Below, one piece after another: positions 15,038 through 23,786 of a DNA stretch of 55,708 bases; position 1 is the first letter of the stretch; every line of letters begins with the position of its first letter. The notes beneath the pieces were generated by a model, which searched no databases, was not told where the DNA came from, and saw only the letters and a list, made by a program, of their open reading frames with translations. This DNA comes from an uncultured Oscillospiraceae bacterium (GTDB taxonomy: Bacteria > Bacillota > Clostridia > Oscillospirales > Acutalibacteraceae): the NCBI GenBank assembly GCA_900542575.1, contig UQOE01000013.1:1-55708 (forward strand). The letters are read 5' to 3'. Made by a program: the position numbers and the translations under genes.

Positions 15038-16837
15038 ATGAAAAAGAGAGTTATCTGTGCTCTCCTGGCGCTGGCATTGATGATCGGTGCGGCGAGTGCC
15101 GCGTGTACGGCGTTTGCCAGTGAATCGAGCAGGGGAGGATCGGAACCGGCGTCGGTACCGCTGCCGCAGGTGTCGCAGAAGCCGGATAACAGCTGGTACA
15201 AGGATCTCACAATCTATCAGATCTGGTGCCGGAGCTTCAAGGATTCGGACGGCGACGGCATCGGCGACTTAAACGGCGTCTATCAGAAGCTGGACTATCT
15301 GAAAGATCTCGGCGTCGACTGCATCTGGTTTTCGCCCATCTATCCGTCCCCGCAGAAGGACTACGGGTACGATATTGCCGACTACTTTGGCATCAACCCC
15401 GAGTACGGCACGATGGAGGATTTCCAGAAGGTCCTGAAGGGTGCCCACGACCGCGGCATGAAGGTCATTATGGATCTGGTTATCAACCACACCTCGGACC
15501 AGTGCAAGTGGTTCCAGGAGAGCCGCAAGTCGAAGACCAATCCGTACCACGACTGGTATTTCTGGCGGGACGGAAAGAATGGCGGCAATCCGAACAACTG
15601 GGATTCGCTGTTTGAGGGCAAGGCCTGGAAATATGACAAGGACCTGAATCAGTACTATCTGCATATCTTCTCAGAAGGCCAGCCGGACCTGAATATGGAC
15701 AACCCGGAGGTCCGGGCTGAGGTCAAAAAGATCATGCGCTACTGGCTCAACATGGGCGTGGACGGCTTCCGCGAGGACGTCATCAGCTATATCTCCAAGG
15801 ATGAAGGGCTCCCGGACGGCATTCCGCTGCCGGCGGCAACAGGAATTGAGCACTATGACAAGGGACCGCACCTGGACGAGTATCTGAAGGAATTCAAGGA
15901 TGACGTCTATGACCATTACAATATGTTCACGGTCGGCGAAATGCCTATGTCCACGACGAATGACGCGCTGAAATACGGATGCGGCAAGCGGCTCGACATG
16001 CTGATCAGCTTTGACCACATGACGGCGGACGGAATCTTTACCGACTATATCCATATCCCGTTCTCGCTGGTCCGCTACAAGCAGGCGCTGGGGCGCTGGC
16101 AGAAGGCGCTATACGGAAAGGGCTGGAATGCGCTCTATATTGAGAACCACGACCACGCCCGCGTCATCAGCCGGTACGGCAGTGAAAAATACTGGAAGCA
16201 GAGCGGCAAGACACTGGCGGTTTCATATCTGTGCCTGACGGGCACGCCGTTTATCTATCAGGGCCAGGAGATCGGCATGCTCAATACGAAGTTCCACTCC
16301 ATGGATGAGTGCAAGGACGTCGTGGCCCACAACAATGAAAAGCAGTTCGCCAAGATCGGCATTACAGGGGACCGCTACCTGGAACTCCTGGACATGACGA
16401 GCCGGGAGAACAGCCGGACCCCGGTCCAGTGGGATGGCTCCTCCAACGCGGGATTCACAACCGGAACGCCCTGGTTTGCGGTGAACCCAAACTATACGAC
16501 GATCAATGTCGCGGCAGAGGAAAACGATCCGGATTCTATTCTCAACTTCTACAAGAAGGCGCTGAAGGTCCGCAAGGCGAGCCCGGCACTGAAGGAGGGC
16601 AGCTACCGGGAATTCTACCCGGCCAGCGGCAAACTCTTCTGCTATGAGAAAGAATATGGCGGCCAGAAGGCCCTGATTATCTGCTCGTTCTCCGAAAACG
16701 ATCAGAACTTTATTGCGCCGGATGGATACGATCTCACCAAAGGTCAGCTGGTACTGCAGAACTATAGCGATGCACCGGCAAACCGCAAATCCTGCACGCT
16801 TCGGCCATATGAGTGCCGGGTATATCTTTACAACTGA
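15038..16837 (+). CDS. Secreted GH13 alpha-glucosidase (oligo-1,6-glucosidase type)
   Basis: A 599-residue glycoside hydrolase. Residues 1-27 form a signal peptide (MKKRVICALLALALMIGAAS..AFAS), unusual because oligo-1,6-glucosidase-like members are normally intracellular. The catalytic barrel begins at SWYKDLTIYQIWCRSFKDSDGDGIGDLNG. Catalytic residues by motif: Asp247 (GVDGFREDV), Glu301 (FTVGEMP) and Asp372 (IENHDHAR), plus DLVINHTS of region I. A small beta C-terminal domain ends in RPYECRVYLYN. Substrate is expected to be alpha-1,6 or alpha-1,4 gluco-oligosaccharides. The DHAR after NHD and GFRED are less common variants, so exact specificity is open. Confidence 0.92.
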   Translation: MKKRVICALLALALMIGAASAACTAFASESSRGGSEPASVPLPQVSQKPDNSWYKDLTIYQIWCRSFKDSDGDGIGDLNGVYQKLDYLKDLGVDCIWFSPIYPSPQKDYGYDIADYFGINPEYGTMEDFQKVLKGAHDRGMKVIMDLVINHTSDQCKWFQESRKSKTNPYHDWYFWRDGKNGGNPNNWDSLFEGKAWKYDKDLNQYYLHIFSEGQPDLNMDNPEVRAEVKKIMRYWLNMGVDGFREDVISYISKDEGLPDGIPLPAATGIEHYDKGPHLDEYLKEFKDDVYDHYNMFTVGEMPMSTTNDALKYGCGKRLDMLISFDHMTADGIFTDYIHIPFSLVRYKQALGRWQKALYGKGWNALYIENHDHARVISRYGSEKYWKQSGKTLAVSYLCLTGTPFIYQGQEIGMLNTKFHSMDECKDVVAHNNEKQFAKIGITGDRYLELLDMTSRENSRTPVQWDGSSNAGFTTGTPWFAVNPNYTTINVAAEENDPDSILNFYKKALKVRKASPALKEGSYREFYPASGKLFCYEKEYGGQKALIICSFSENDQNFIAPDGYDLTKGQLVLQNYSDAPANRKSCTLRPYECRVYLYN

Positions 16838-16897
16838 CTCACAATTTGTTCGATATTCTGTGCTACAATGAATAAAACCAGCGAAGGAGGCAGCAGC

Positions 16898-17785
16898 TTG
16901 AAAATCCTGAACTTTGGCTCCATGAACATCGACTACCTCTATGAGGCGGACCACATTGCGGCCCCCGGAGAGACGGTACGCGCCTTTTCCCGAAAACGAA
17001 AACCGGGCGGCAAGGGACTGAATCAGTCGGTGGCACTGAGCCGTGCCGGCGTCTTCTGCTACCACGCGGGAAATGTCGGTCTGGAGGCGGAGATGCTGCT
17101 GGATGAGCTGGCGGACGCCAACGTGGACACCACATTTGTACGCCGTCTGAAAGATACGCCCACCGGGCATACAGTCATTCAGATTGACCGGGAAGGGCAG
17201 AACGCCATCCTCGTGTTCGGCGGCGCCAATCTGCAGGTCACCAAGGAGCAGATCGACGAGACGCTCTCCTTCTTTGGCGAAGGAGACCTCCTTCTTCTGC
17301 AGAACGAAATCAACGGACTGCAGGACATCATGGCGGCGGCCAACAACCGCGGCATGCGCATTATTTTCAATCCGTCTCCCATCGACGACAATATTGTCTC
17401 GCTGCCGTTTGAAACCGTCGACACGCTGGTTTTAAACGAGCTGGAAGCAGCGGCTCTGACCGGCCTCTCTCCGGACCAGCATTCGGCTATGCTGCAGGCG
17501 CTTCTGGAAACCTATCCGGACTGCCGCATTGTGCTGACGCTCGGTCCAGCCGGTGCCATGTACGCCGACGCGTCCGACCGCTTTCGCATCGACGCGGTTC
17601 CATCTGAAGTGGTGGACACCACCGGTGCCGGGGACACGTTCCTCGGCTATTATGTGGCCGGTATTGTGGAGGGCATGAGTGCCGAGGAATCCATCATCCT
17701 TGCCAACAAGGCGGCTTCTCTGGCGGTCTCGCGTTCCGGAGCGGCACCTTCCATACCCTTCCGTGCGGAAGTGGATCAGCTGTAA
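16898..17785 (+). CDS. Ribokinase-like PfkB-family sugar kinase
   Basis: A 295-residue kinase of the PfkB family. The start is TTG at 16898 with GAAGGAGG 7 bases upstream, giving MKILNFGSMNIDYLY. Motifs: KPGGKGLNQSVALSRAG (sugar-binding GG loop), TGHTVIQID, FNPSPID, LVLNELEAAALTG, VLTLGPAGAMYA and the ATP/anion-hole motif DTTGAGDTFLGYYVAGI with catalytic Asp. The GG-K-G-x-N arrangement and length suit ribokinase, but other sugars or nucleosides are possible. An extended -10 (TGcTACAAT) lies at 16861-16869. An imperfect GC-rich hairpin follows the gene. Confidence 0.88.
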   Translation: MKILNFGSMNIDYLYEADHIAAPGETVRAFSRKRKPGGKGLNQSVALSRAGVFCYHAGNVGLEAEMLLDELADANVDTTFVRRLKDTPTGHTVIQIDREGQNAILVFGGANLQVTKEQIDETLSFFGEGDLLLLQNEINGLQDIMAAANNRGMRIIFNPSPIDDNIVSLPFETVDTLVLNELEAAALTGLSPDQHSAMLQALLETYPDCRIVLTLGPAGAMYADASDRFRIDAVPSEVVDTTGAGDTFLGYYVAGIVEGMSAEESIILANKAASLAVSRSGAAPSIPFRAEVDQL

Positions 17786-17798
17786 CACCCAAGTTTCC

Positions 17799-17840
17799 GC
17801 GGGCCCTGTGCGCCGACCGGTGCGCAGGACCCGCTTGTTT
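17799..17840 (+). terminator. Probable terminator after the PfkB kinase
   Basis: An imperfect GC-rich hairpin (GCGGG...CTGtGCGCC-gacc-GGtGCGCAG..CCCGC) is followed by TTGTTT. The short T tract makes it less certain. Confidence 0.5.
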
Positions 17841-17855
17841 GAAAGCAGGTTTTCA

Positions 17856-18764
17856 TTGAACTATCTGATTCTCGGCGTCGGGGGAACCGGCGGCATGCTG
17901 GCTTTTTCGCTCGCCCGTGCCGGCAGGCCGGTGGAAATCGTGGCCCGGGGAGCCCATCTGGAGGCAATCCGGGAAAACGGTCTTGTGCGCCATACAATGT
18001 GGGACGACCGGAGAGAATCCGTGCCGCTCTCTGTCTACCGCGGCGGAACGCCGGACGTCGTGTTTCTCTGCGTCAAAAGCTATTCCGCCGCATCGTTTCT
18101 CCCATTTCTAAGGGAACACGCAGATGCTCACACCGTGGTTATTCCCATTCTGAATGGAATCGGCAACGGGCCCAGACTGCAGAAACAGCTGCCCGGGACC
18201 AATGTGCTGGACGGCTGCATCTATGTGTCTGCCAATATTGAATCGCCAGGGGTTATCCTGCAGCACACGCCCATTCTCCGGGTTGTCTTCGGCAGGCGGG
18301 ACGGCGCCGTGAGCCCGCGGCTGGAAGCCATTGCCACCGATCTGCGGAGTGCGGGAATGGAAGCAGAGGTCTCCCGCCGCATTCTGCGGGACACCCTTGA
18401 AAAATTTTCCTATGTCTCCGCAGCCGGAACCGCCGGACTCGTATTCGGCGTGACCGCCGGCGGAATTCAGCATCCCGGCCCGGCCCGGGACTATTTCGTG
18501 CAGCTGGTGCGGGAAACCGAGGCACTTGGCGACGCCATGGGCTGCCACAATGAGAAAGATCTGGCCGCAAAGAATCTGCAGATTATTCAGCCGCTGCCTC
18601 CGGAGACAACAACCTCCATGCAAAGAGATATCCTGGCAGGCAGACCAAGTGAGGCAGACGGCCTCATCTGTGAACCTGTGCGGCTTGGAAAAAAATACGG
18701 CGTTCCGACGCCAGCCTATGAGAGAGGAGAGAAGTGGCTATGCGAAAACACGAACGGGAAGTGA
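17856..18764 (+). CDS. Ketopantoate reductase-like (ApbA/PanE family) oxidoreductase
   Basis: A 302-residue NAD(P)H-dependent reductase. The start is TTG at 17856 (AGCAGG upstream), giving the Rossmann opening MNYLILGVGGTGGMLAFSLARAG. Also VVFLCVKSYSAASFLPFL, ILNGIGNG, a KFSYVSAAGTAGLVFG helix around the catalytic Lys, and TTTSMQRDILAGRPSEADGLI near the C-terminus, all family marks. True PanE reduces ketopantoate in CoA synthesis; distant relatives act on other 2-oxo acids, and no pan genes are nearby. Translation probably couples to the next gene, whose start lies inside its 3' end. Confidence 0.82.
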   Translation: MNYLILGVGGTGGMLAFSLARAGRPVEIVARGAHLEAIRENGLVRHTMWDDRRESVPLSVYRGGTPDVVFLCVKSYSAASFLPFLREHADAHTVVIPILNGIGNGPRLQKQLPGTNVLDGCIYVSANIESPGVILQHTPILRVVFGRRDGAVSPRLEAIATDLRSAGMEAEVSRRILRDTLEKFSYVSAAGTAGLVFGVTAGGIQHPGPARDYFVQLVRETEALGDAMGCHNEKDLAAKNLQIIQPLPPETTTSMQRDILAGRPSEADGLICEPVRLGKKYGVPTPAYERGEKWLCENTNGK

Positions 18765-19225
18765 CCGATCTGGCCGAACAGCTCGCCATTATGGAGCGCT
18801 GCGACGTCTGCCGGCTCGCTCTGAACGGAGAAGACGGCTACCCGTATCTTCTGCCGCTGAACTTCGGCATTCGAGAGGAAAACGGCAGGGTGTGCCTGCT
18901 GTTCCACGGCGCAGTCGAGGGCACAAAGTTTGCCCTGATGGAGCGGGACAGCCGTGCCAGCTTCGAGATGGACTGTGCCCACGAGCTCGACTACCAGGAG
19001 GAGCGGGGCTACTGTACGATGTACTATGAGAGCATCATCGGCCGCGGCCGGCTTCGCATCCTGGACGACGATGAAAAAGAGGCGGCTCTGGATGCCATTA
19101 TGATGCACTACCATCCCGAAAACGTTGAATATAACCATGCCGCCATCCCACGGACCACCTGCTACATGCTGGAGGTGGAGCAGATGACCGGCAAACGAAA
19201 AGCTCAGAAAAAGAAGAGAGGATGA
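18740..19225 (+). CDS. Pyridoxamine 5'-phosphate oxidase-family (NimA-like) flavoprotein
   Basis: A 161-residue FMN-binding split-barrel protein. Seen: CDVCRLALNGEDGYPYLLPLNFGI, VCLLFHGAVEGTKFALMERDSRASFEMD, SIIGRGRLRILDDDEKEAALDAIM and a MLEVEQMTGKRK end, the pattern of NimA/general-stress PPOX proteins. ATG at 18740 is chosen: AGGAG lies 10 bases upstream, whereas a GTG two codons earlier is only 4 away. It overlaps the ketopantoate reductase-like gene by 25 bases. The C-terminus is lysine-rich. Substrate unknown. Confidence 0.82.
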   Translation: MRKHEREVTDLAEQLAIMERCDVCRLALNGEDGYPYLLPLNFGIREENGRVCLLFHGAVEGTKFALMERDSRASFEMDCAHELDYQEERGYCTMYYESIIGRGRLRILDDDEKEAALDAIMMHYHPENVEYNHAAIPRTTCYMLEVEQMTGKRKAQKKKRG

Positions 19226-19230
19226 TATCT

Positions 19231-21708
19231 ATGCAGCCAATTCTGCGTGCACCGACGGTGCCGGAAGTGACCGAACAGGAGCGCGCCCATTACAGGCTCG
19301 CCCGGCAGGCGGCTGCGGAGGGCATTGTCATGCTGAAAAACGACGGGACGCTTCCGCTGAAGCCCGGGAGAATCGCCCTGTTCGGCCTTGGTGCCCGCCA
19401 TCCGTTCTACTGGGGCGTCGGGAGCGGAGAATGTCATCCCCGCTACACCGTCTCCCCCGAGGAGGGCCTGAAAAACGCAGGATTCCAAATTGAGACCGAA
19501 CGCTGGCTGTTCAATATGGATGCGGATTACAAGACCAGCTTTGACCGCTGGAACCACACTTTCCTCCGCGGCATCAGCAAAGAGCGCAGCCGGGACCAGT
19601 TCCAGTACTCAACACAGCACCCGTTTCTGCCGCCGGCCGGACCGCCCATTACGGAATCGGACGTCGCGTCCTGCGGAACGGATACGGCTGTCTATGTGCT
19701 GACCCACCCGGCAGGAGAGGGAAGGGACCGGTCCCCGGAGCGCGGGGACTGGAAGCTTGCAGAGCGGGAACTCGAGCATCTAAAGTTTCTGACGGACCAT
19801 TTTGACCACGTGGTTCTGGTACTCAACACCTGCGGTCTGGTGGACCTGACCGAACTCGAGGGGCTCGGCGTCAATGCCATACTCTACGCCCTGGAGGGCG
19901 GCATGGAGGCGGGAAATGCCATTGCCGACGTCTTGACCGGTGCCGTGACGCCCTGCGGCCATCTGACCGATACCTGGGGCCGTTCCTACGAAGACTTTCC
20001 CGGTGCGGCTCACTTTGCCGGTCTGGACGGCGACCCCATGCACGAGGTCTACGAAGAGGGCATTTTTGTCGGATACCGCTGGTTCGACAGCATGCACAAA
20101 AAGCCCCTGTACCCGTTTGGCTATGGGCTCACCTATACGGAATTTACAATGGAGTCCCGCAGCATTGAAGTCTTCGGCGACCATGTCGTCGTCGACGTCT
20201 ATGTCTGCAATGTCGGCGACACCTTCGCAGGCCGTGCAGTGCCGCAGCTCTATCTGACGGCCCCGGACGGGGAGCTTGAAAAGGAGCGGAAGTCCCTTGC
20301 CGCCTTTGGCAAGACGGGAATTCTGAACCCGGGAGAGGGACAGAGCGTCCGCCTGGAATTTGATCTGCGGAACTTCGCCTCCTACGACGAACAGCACGCC
20401 TGCTATGTGCTGGAGGGCGGCAATTACCTGCTGCAGCTTGGCGAACACGCCGGCGCCCTCCGCCCGGTCGGCACCCTCTTTCTCGATGAGGACACGGTAA
20501 CGGAAGTGTGTGAAAATGTCTGCACACCGATTGCACCTGTCCCGCAGAAGAAGATGCCGTCCTATGTGCCGCTGGCACCGGTGGAGCCGATCATCCCCGT
20601 CAAAGGGCACAGCATCTACCAGGAAATTCACCGCTATCGGACACCGGGCTTTCAGCACGACGCGAAAACCGACTTCGTCCTGGAACACATGGACCTCGCC
20701 CAGATGACTGCCCTTACGGTCGGGACAAGCTATGTCGGGCAAATCCACAACATGGTCATCGGCGCAGCGGGGTACACGACATCGGAGTTTATCGAACTCG
20801 GACTCGAAAACCTGACGTTCTGCGACGGACCCCAGGGCATCAATGTCATTCCGGCCTCGGCAAAGCCGCTGTCCAACCGCTTTTCCATGCCGGTCATGCC
20901 CGCAAACATGCGATTCGGCCTGAAGTACGCCGCTGAGGTCATCGGACGTCCGCGTAAGAAGGAACGCCGGACCATTTACTACCAGTACTGCACGGCACTG
21001 CCCTGCGGCATGGTGCTGGCCCAGACCTGGGACACTGAACTTGCGGAAAAGGTGGGGAAGGCCGTGGGAGAAGAGATGAGACGGCTGGGCATCGCCTTCT
21101 GGCTGGCGCCCGGCATGAACATCCACCGCAACCCGCTCTGCGGCCGCAGCAATGAGTACTACTCCGAGGACCCGCTGCTCACCGGGAAAATGGCAGCCGC
21201 TGTTACAGAGGGCGTGCAGTCCAACAAGGGCTGCTTCGTCACGCTCAAACACTTTGCCTGCAACAACCAGGAGACAGAGCGTACTCTTGTCGATGCCCGC
21301 ATCGGCGAACGCGCCCTCCGCGAAATCTATCTGAAAGGGTTCCGTATGGCGGTCAAGGCCGGTGCGCGGGGAGTCATGTGCAGCTATAACCGCATTAACG
21401 GAGTCTGGTCGGCCAACAACTACGACCTCTGCACCAAAATACTCCGGAATGAGTGGAATTTTGCAGGCCTTGTCATGACGGACTGGTACGGCAGCGGACA
21501 CGACGGTGCCCGGGACGACCGCTGTGCCATGGCGGGCTGCGACCTCATTATGCCGGGCGACACCCGCATCCCCGGCCGGCTTCTGCGGGGCATGGAGTCC
21601 GGCGAAGTCGACAAGAACGCGGTGAAACGCTCTGCGTGGAATGTGGCGAAAGCATCTGTGGACAGCTGCATCTCCTCAGAGCTGTTTCGGCGAGACCGCG
21701 GCATGTAA
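19231..21708 (+). CDS. GH3 beta-glucosidase with swapped domain order
   Basis: An 825-residue cytoplasmic glycoside hydrolase (no signal peptide). The usual order of GH3 is reversed. The C-terminal-type alpha/beta sandwich comes first (AAAEGIVMLKNDGTLPLKPGRIALFG; TPCGHLTDTW; YPFGYGLTYTEF). Next is an Fn3-like domain (about residues 300-415). The catalytic barrel is last (GLENLTFCDGPQGINVIP; WLAPGMNIHRNPLCGRSNEYYSEDP; KHFACNNQE; MCSYNRINGVW; VMTDWYGS with nucleophile about Asp750). Permuted GH3 enzymes are known in rumen and gut Clostridia. The start at 19231 is preferred over an ATG nine bases earlier that abuts GAGAGG. Likely acts on imported beta-linked oligosaccharides. Confidence 0.93.
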   Translation: MQPILRAPTVPEVTEQERAHYRLARQAAAEGIVMLKNDGTLPLKPGRIALFGLGARHPFYWGVGSGECHPRYTVSPEEGLKNAGFQIETERWLFNMDADYKTSFDRWNHTFLRGISKERSRDQFQYSTQHPFLPPAGPPITESDVASCGTDTAVYVLTHPAGEGRDRSPERGDWKLAERELEHLKFLTDHFDHVVLVLNTCGLVDLTELEGLGVNAILYALEGGMEAGNAIADVLTGAVTPCGHLTDTWGRSYEDFPGAAHFAGLDGDPMHEVYEEGIFVGYRWFDSMHKKPLYPFGYGLTYTEFTMESRSIEVFGDHVVVDVYVCNVGDTFAGRAVPQLYLTAPDGELEKERKSLAAFGKTGILNPGEGQSVRLEFDLRNFASYDEQHACYVLEGGNYLLQLGEHAGALRPVGTLFLDEDTVTEVCENVCTPIAPVPQKKMPSYVPLAPVEPIIPVKGHSIYQEIHRYRTPGFQHDAKTDFVLEHMDLAQMTALTVGTSYVGQIHNMVIGAAGYTTSEFIELGLENLTFCDGPQGINVIPASAKPLSNRFSMPVMPANMRFGLKYAAEVIGRPRKKERRTIYYQYCTALPCGMVLAQTWDTELAEKVGKAVGEEMRRLGIAFWLAPGMNIHRNPLCGRSNEYYSEDPLLTGKMAAAVTEGVQSNKGCFVTLKHFACNNQETERTLVDARIGERALREIYLKGFRMAVKAGARGVMCSYNRINGVWSANNYDLCTKILRNEWNFAGLVMTDWYGSGHDGARDDRCAMAGCDLIMPGDTRIPGRLLRGMESGEVDKNAVKRSAWNVAKASVDSCISSELFRRDRGM

Positions 21709-21726
21709 GCATTTCAGTAAAAAACG

Positions 21727-21738
21727 GAACAGCTGTTC
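21727..21738. promoter_or_regulatory. Perfect 12-base palindrome GAACAGCTGTTC
   Basis: It fits GAAC-N4-GTTC, the core of the Bacillus-type SOS box also seen at 45079, though the centre AGCT is less typical. It stands between the GH3 stop and the candidate promoter of the oxidoreductase operon, so it could be an operator of any dimeric repressor. Confidence 0.4.
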
Positions 21739-21743
21739 TTATT

Positions 21744-21790
21744 TTTACAATCGAGACAGGTGCAATATTGATAACATTTTGTGTGTTATC
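21744..21790 (+). promoter_or_regulatory. Candidate promoter and operator of the amine oxidoreductase operon
   Basis: TTTACA (21744), 16 bases, TATTGA (21766). A perfect inverted repeat GATAACA-N7-TGTTATC (21770-21790) covers the expected start of transcription, as an operator would. Confidence 0.45.
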
Positions 21791-21793
21791 GGC

Positions 21794-21840
21794 GACGGCG
21801 TCTCTGGGAAGTTTCCCTGGGACGCCGTCTCTTTTTATTT
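21794..21840 (+). terminator. Terminator (or attenuator) before the amine oxidoreductase operon
   Basis: A long hairpin GACGGCGTC...GACGCCGTC with an extended inner stem is followed by CTCTTTTTATTT. It lies after the candidate promoter and 25 bases before the first ATG, so it may end GH3 transcripts, control the operon, or both. Confidence 0.75.
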
Positions 21841-21864
21841 CTATAACTGTCAGGAGGGACATCC

Positions 21865-22203
21865 ATGGATTCCAGAATCAAAGAACATCCGATCCTGGGC
21901 GAATATGACAAAGGCAGACCGGTCACCTTCACCTATGACGGAAAGACACTGGAAGGATATGAAGGAGAACCCATTGCAGAGGCGCTGAAAGCCAATGGGG
22001 TAATGGTACATCGCTATACGGCAAAGAAGCATAAGCCGCGCGGCATGTTCTGTGCCATCGGCCGCTGTACCGACTGCGTCATGGTAGTGAACGGTGAGCC
22101 GAATGTGCGCACCTGCATGACGCCGCTCAAAGAGGGCATGAATGTACAGACCCAGTACGGAAATTCCGCAAAACCGTTTGAGGAGCAGGGAGGTGCCGAA
22201 TAA
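21865..22203 (+). CDS. (2Fe-2S)-binding subunit of an amine/opine-type dehydrogenase
   Basis: A 112-residue ferredoxin-like protein of the HcnA/sarcosine-oxidase small N-domain type. The motif YTAKKHKPRGMFCAIGRCTDCVMVVNGEPNVRTCMTPL supplies four cysteines in the plant-type 2Fe-2S pattern (CxxxxCxxC...C). The family forms the electron-relay part of multi-subunit FAD dehydrogenases acting on cyclic or N-substituted amino acids. It is first in a five-gene unit. Its stop overlaps the next start (TAATG), indicating coupled translation and a stable complex. Confidence 0.88.
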   Translation: MDSRIKEHPILGEYDKGRPVTFTYDGKTLEGYEGEPIAEALKANGVMVHRYTAKKHKPRGMFCAIGRCTDCVMVVNGEPNVRTCMTPLKEGMNVQTQYGNSAKPFEEQGGAE

Positions 22204-23786
22204 TGAAACGTGTAGGACTTATCGTTGTCGGCGCCGGCCCGGCCGGACTCTCCGCCGCCATTGAGGCCGCCAAACGCGGTGTCGACACGGTGGTATTCGA
22301 CGAGAATGCCCGTCCCGGCGGACAGCTCTTCAAGCAGATCCATAAATTCTTCGGTTCCAAAGAGCACCGTGCCAAGATCCGCGGTTTCCGCATCGGCCAG
22401 CAGCTGCTGAAAGAGGCGGATGAGGCCGGCGTCAAAGTTGTACTCGACGCCACGGTCATCGGTCTTTATCTCGACAAAGAAGTCGTTGTCCGCATCGGCG
22501 ACGGCATTGAACACTACAAAGCAGACTCCGTCATCATCGCATGCGGCGCAGCCGAAAATATGGTCCCGTTCCCGGGCTGGACGCTCCCCGGCGTCATCGG
22601 TGCCGGCGCAGCCCAGACCATGATGAACCTCCACGGTGTCCGCCCTGGCAGCAAAGTCCTGATGCTCGGCTCCGGCAACGTCGGACTCGTCGTCAGCTTC
22701 CAGTTGCTGCAGGCCGGCTGTGAGGTCGTCGCCCTCGCCGACGCGGCTCCGCGCATCGGCGGCTATGGCGTCCACGCCTCCAAGCTCGCCCGTACCGGTA
22801 TTCCGTTTTATCTTCCCTATACCATTAAGGAAGCAGAGGGCACGGACCACGTCACCGGTGTCACCATCGCCAAACTCGACGAGCATTTCCAGTTTGTCCC
22901 CGGCACGGAAAAACACTTTGATGTCGACACCATCTGCATCGCGGTAGGTCTTTCTCCCATGAGCCAGCTCATGAAGATGGCAGGCTGTGAAATGGAGGAC
23001 AACCCGAAGCGCGGCGGCCAGGTTCCGATCATCGATGAACACGGCCAGACTTCCATCCCCGGCATTTTCGCCGCAGGCGATGTTTCCGGCATTGAGGAGG
23101 CCAGCTCCGCCATGATCGAGGGTCGTCAGGCCGGCATCTATGCCGCTGAGTACCTCGGCTATGTGGACGAGCAGGAATTTGACACCGAAGAGGCCGCTCT
23201 GGACAGCGCGCTCGACGGACTCCGCCAGGGCATGTTTGCCCCCGGCAACAAAGGCAAAAAGATTGACAAGACGGAAGAGGGCATCCCGGTATCCGAGAAT
23301 CTTCTTGCAAGAGGCTTCGTCGCGGACGATGAGATCAGCCGCTTCCCGGGCTTTGTCCACAAAGCCGGCGTCCATCCGGTTATTGAGTGCACGCAGAACA
23401 TCCCCTGCAACCCGTGCCAGGACGCCTGCAACAAGGGCTGCATTAAAGTCGGCCAGCACATCACGACGCTGCCGGCCGTTGAAGAAGATTCCAAATGCGT
23501 CAACTGCGGCATGTGCGTCGCCAACTGCCCCGGCCAGGCCATCTTCCTGGTAGACGAGGACAAGGACGGCGCCGCGGAAATCACGCTTCCGTATGAATTC
23601 CTTCCGCTTCCGGAGACCGGCGCCAAAGGCGTCGCTCTTGGCCGCGACGGCAGAGAGCTATGCCCGGCGGAAGTGGTTCGCGTCCGCTCCGTCAAGGCGT
23701 GGGACAAGACCAATCTTTTGACCATCCGTGTCCCCAAAGAATATGCTGACACGGCAAGATTCTACAAGGAGGCGTCGGAGAGATGA
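22203..23786 (+). CDS. FAD/NAD(P)-dependent oxidoreductase, alpha subunit with 4Fe-4S ferredoxin domain
   Basis: A 527-residue flavoprotein related to HcnB, OoxA and the NAD-binding half of heterotetrameric sarcosine oxidase. FAD motif GAGPAGLSAAIEAAKRG at about residues 9-25, then RPGGQLFKQIHKFFG, a second dinucleotide fold at GSGNVGLVVSFQLLQAG, and IPGIFAAGDVSGIEEASSAMIEGRQAG. The last 130 residues carry a two-cluster-type ferredoxin region (CNPCQDACNKGCIK and CVNCGMCVANCPGQA). In many relatives the C-terminus carries a BFD domain instead; here that domain is the next gene. It shares single-base and four-base overlaps with its neighbours. Confidence 0.88.
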   Translation: MKRVGLIVVGAGPAGLSAAIEAAKRGVDTVVFDENARPGGQLFKQIHKFFGSKEHRAKIRGFRIGQQLLKEADEAGVKVVLDATVIGLYLDKEVVVRIGDGIEHYKADSVIIACGAAENMVPFPGWTLPGVIGAGAAQTMMNLHGVRPGSKVLMLGSGNVGLVVSFQLLQAGCEVVALADAAPRIGGYGVHASKLARTGIPFYLPYTIKEAEGTDHVTGVTIAKLDEHFQFVPGTEKHFDVDTICIAVGLSPMSQLMKMAGCEMEDNPKRGGQVPIIDEHGQTSIPGIFAAGDVSGIEEASSAMIEGRQAGIYAAEYLGYVDEQEFDTEEAALDSALDGLRQGMFAPGNKGKKIDKTEEGIPVSENLLARGFVADDEISRFPGFVHKAGVHPVIECTQNIPCNPCQDACNKGCIKVGQHITTLPAVEEDSKCVNCGMCVANCPGQAIFLVDEDKDGAAEITLPYEFLPLPETGAKGVALGRDGRELCPAEVVRVRSVKAWDKTNLLTIRVPKEYADTARFYKEASER

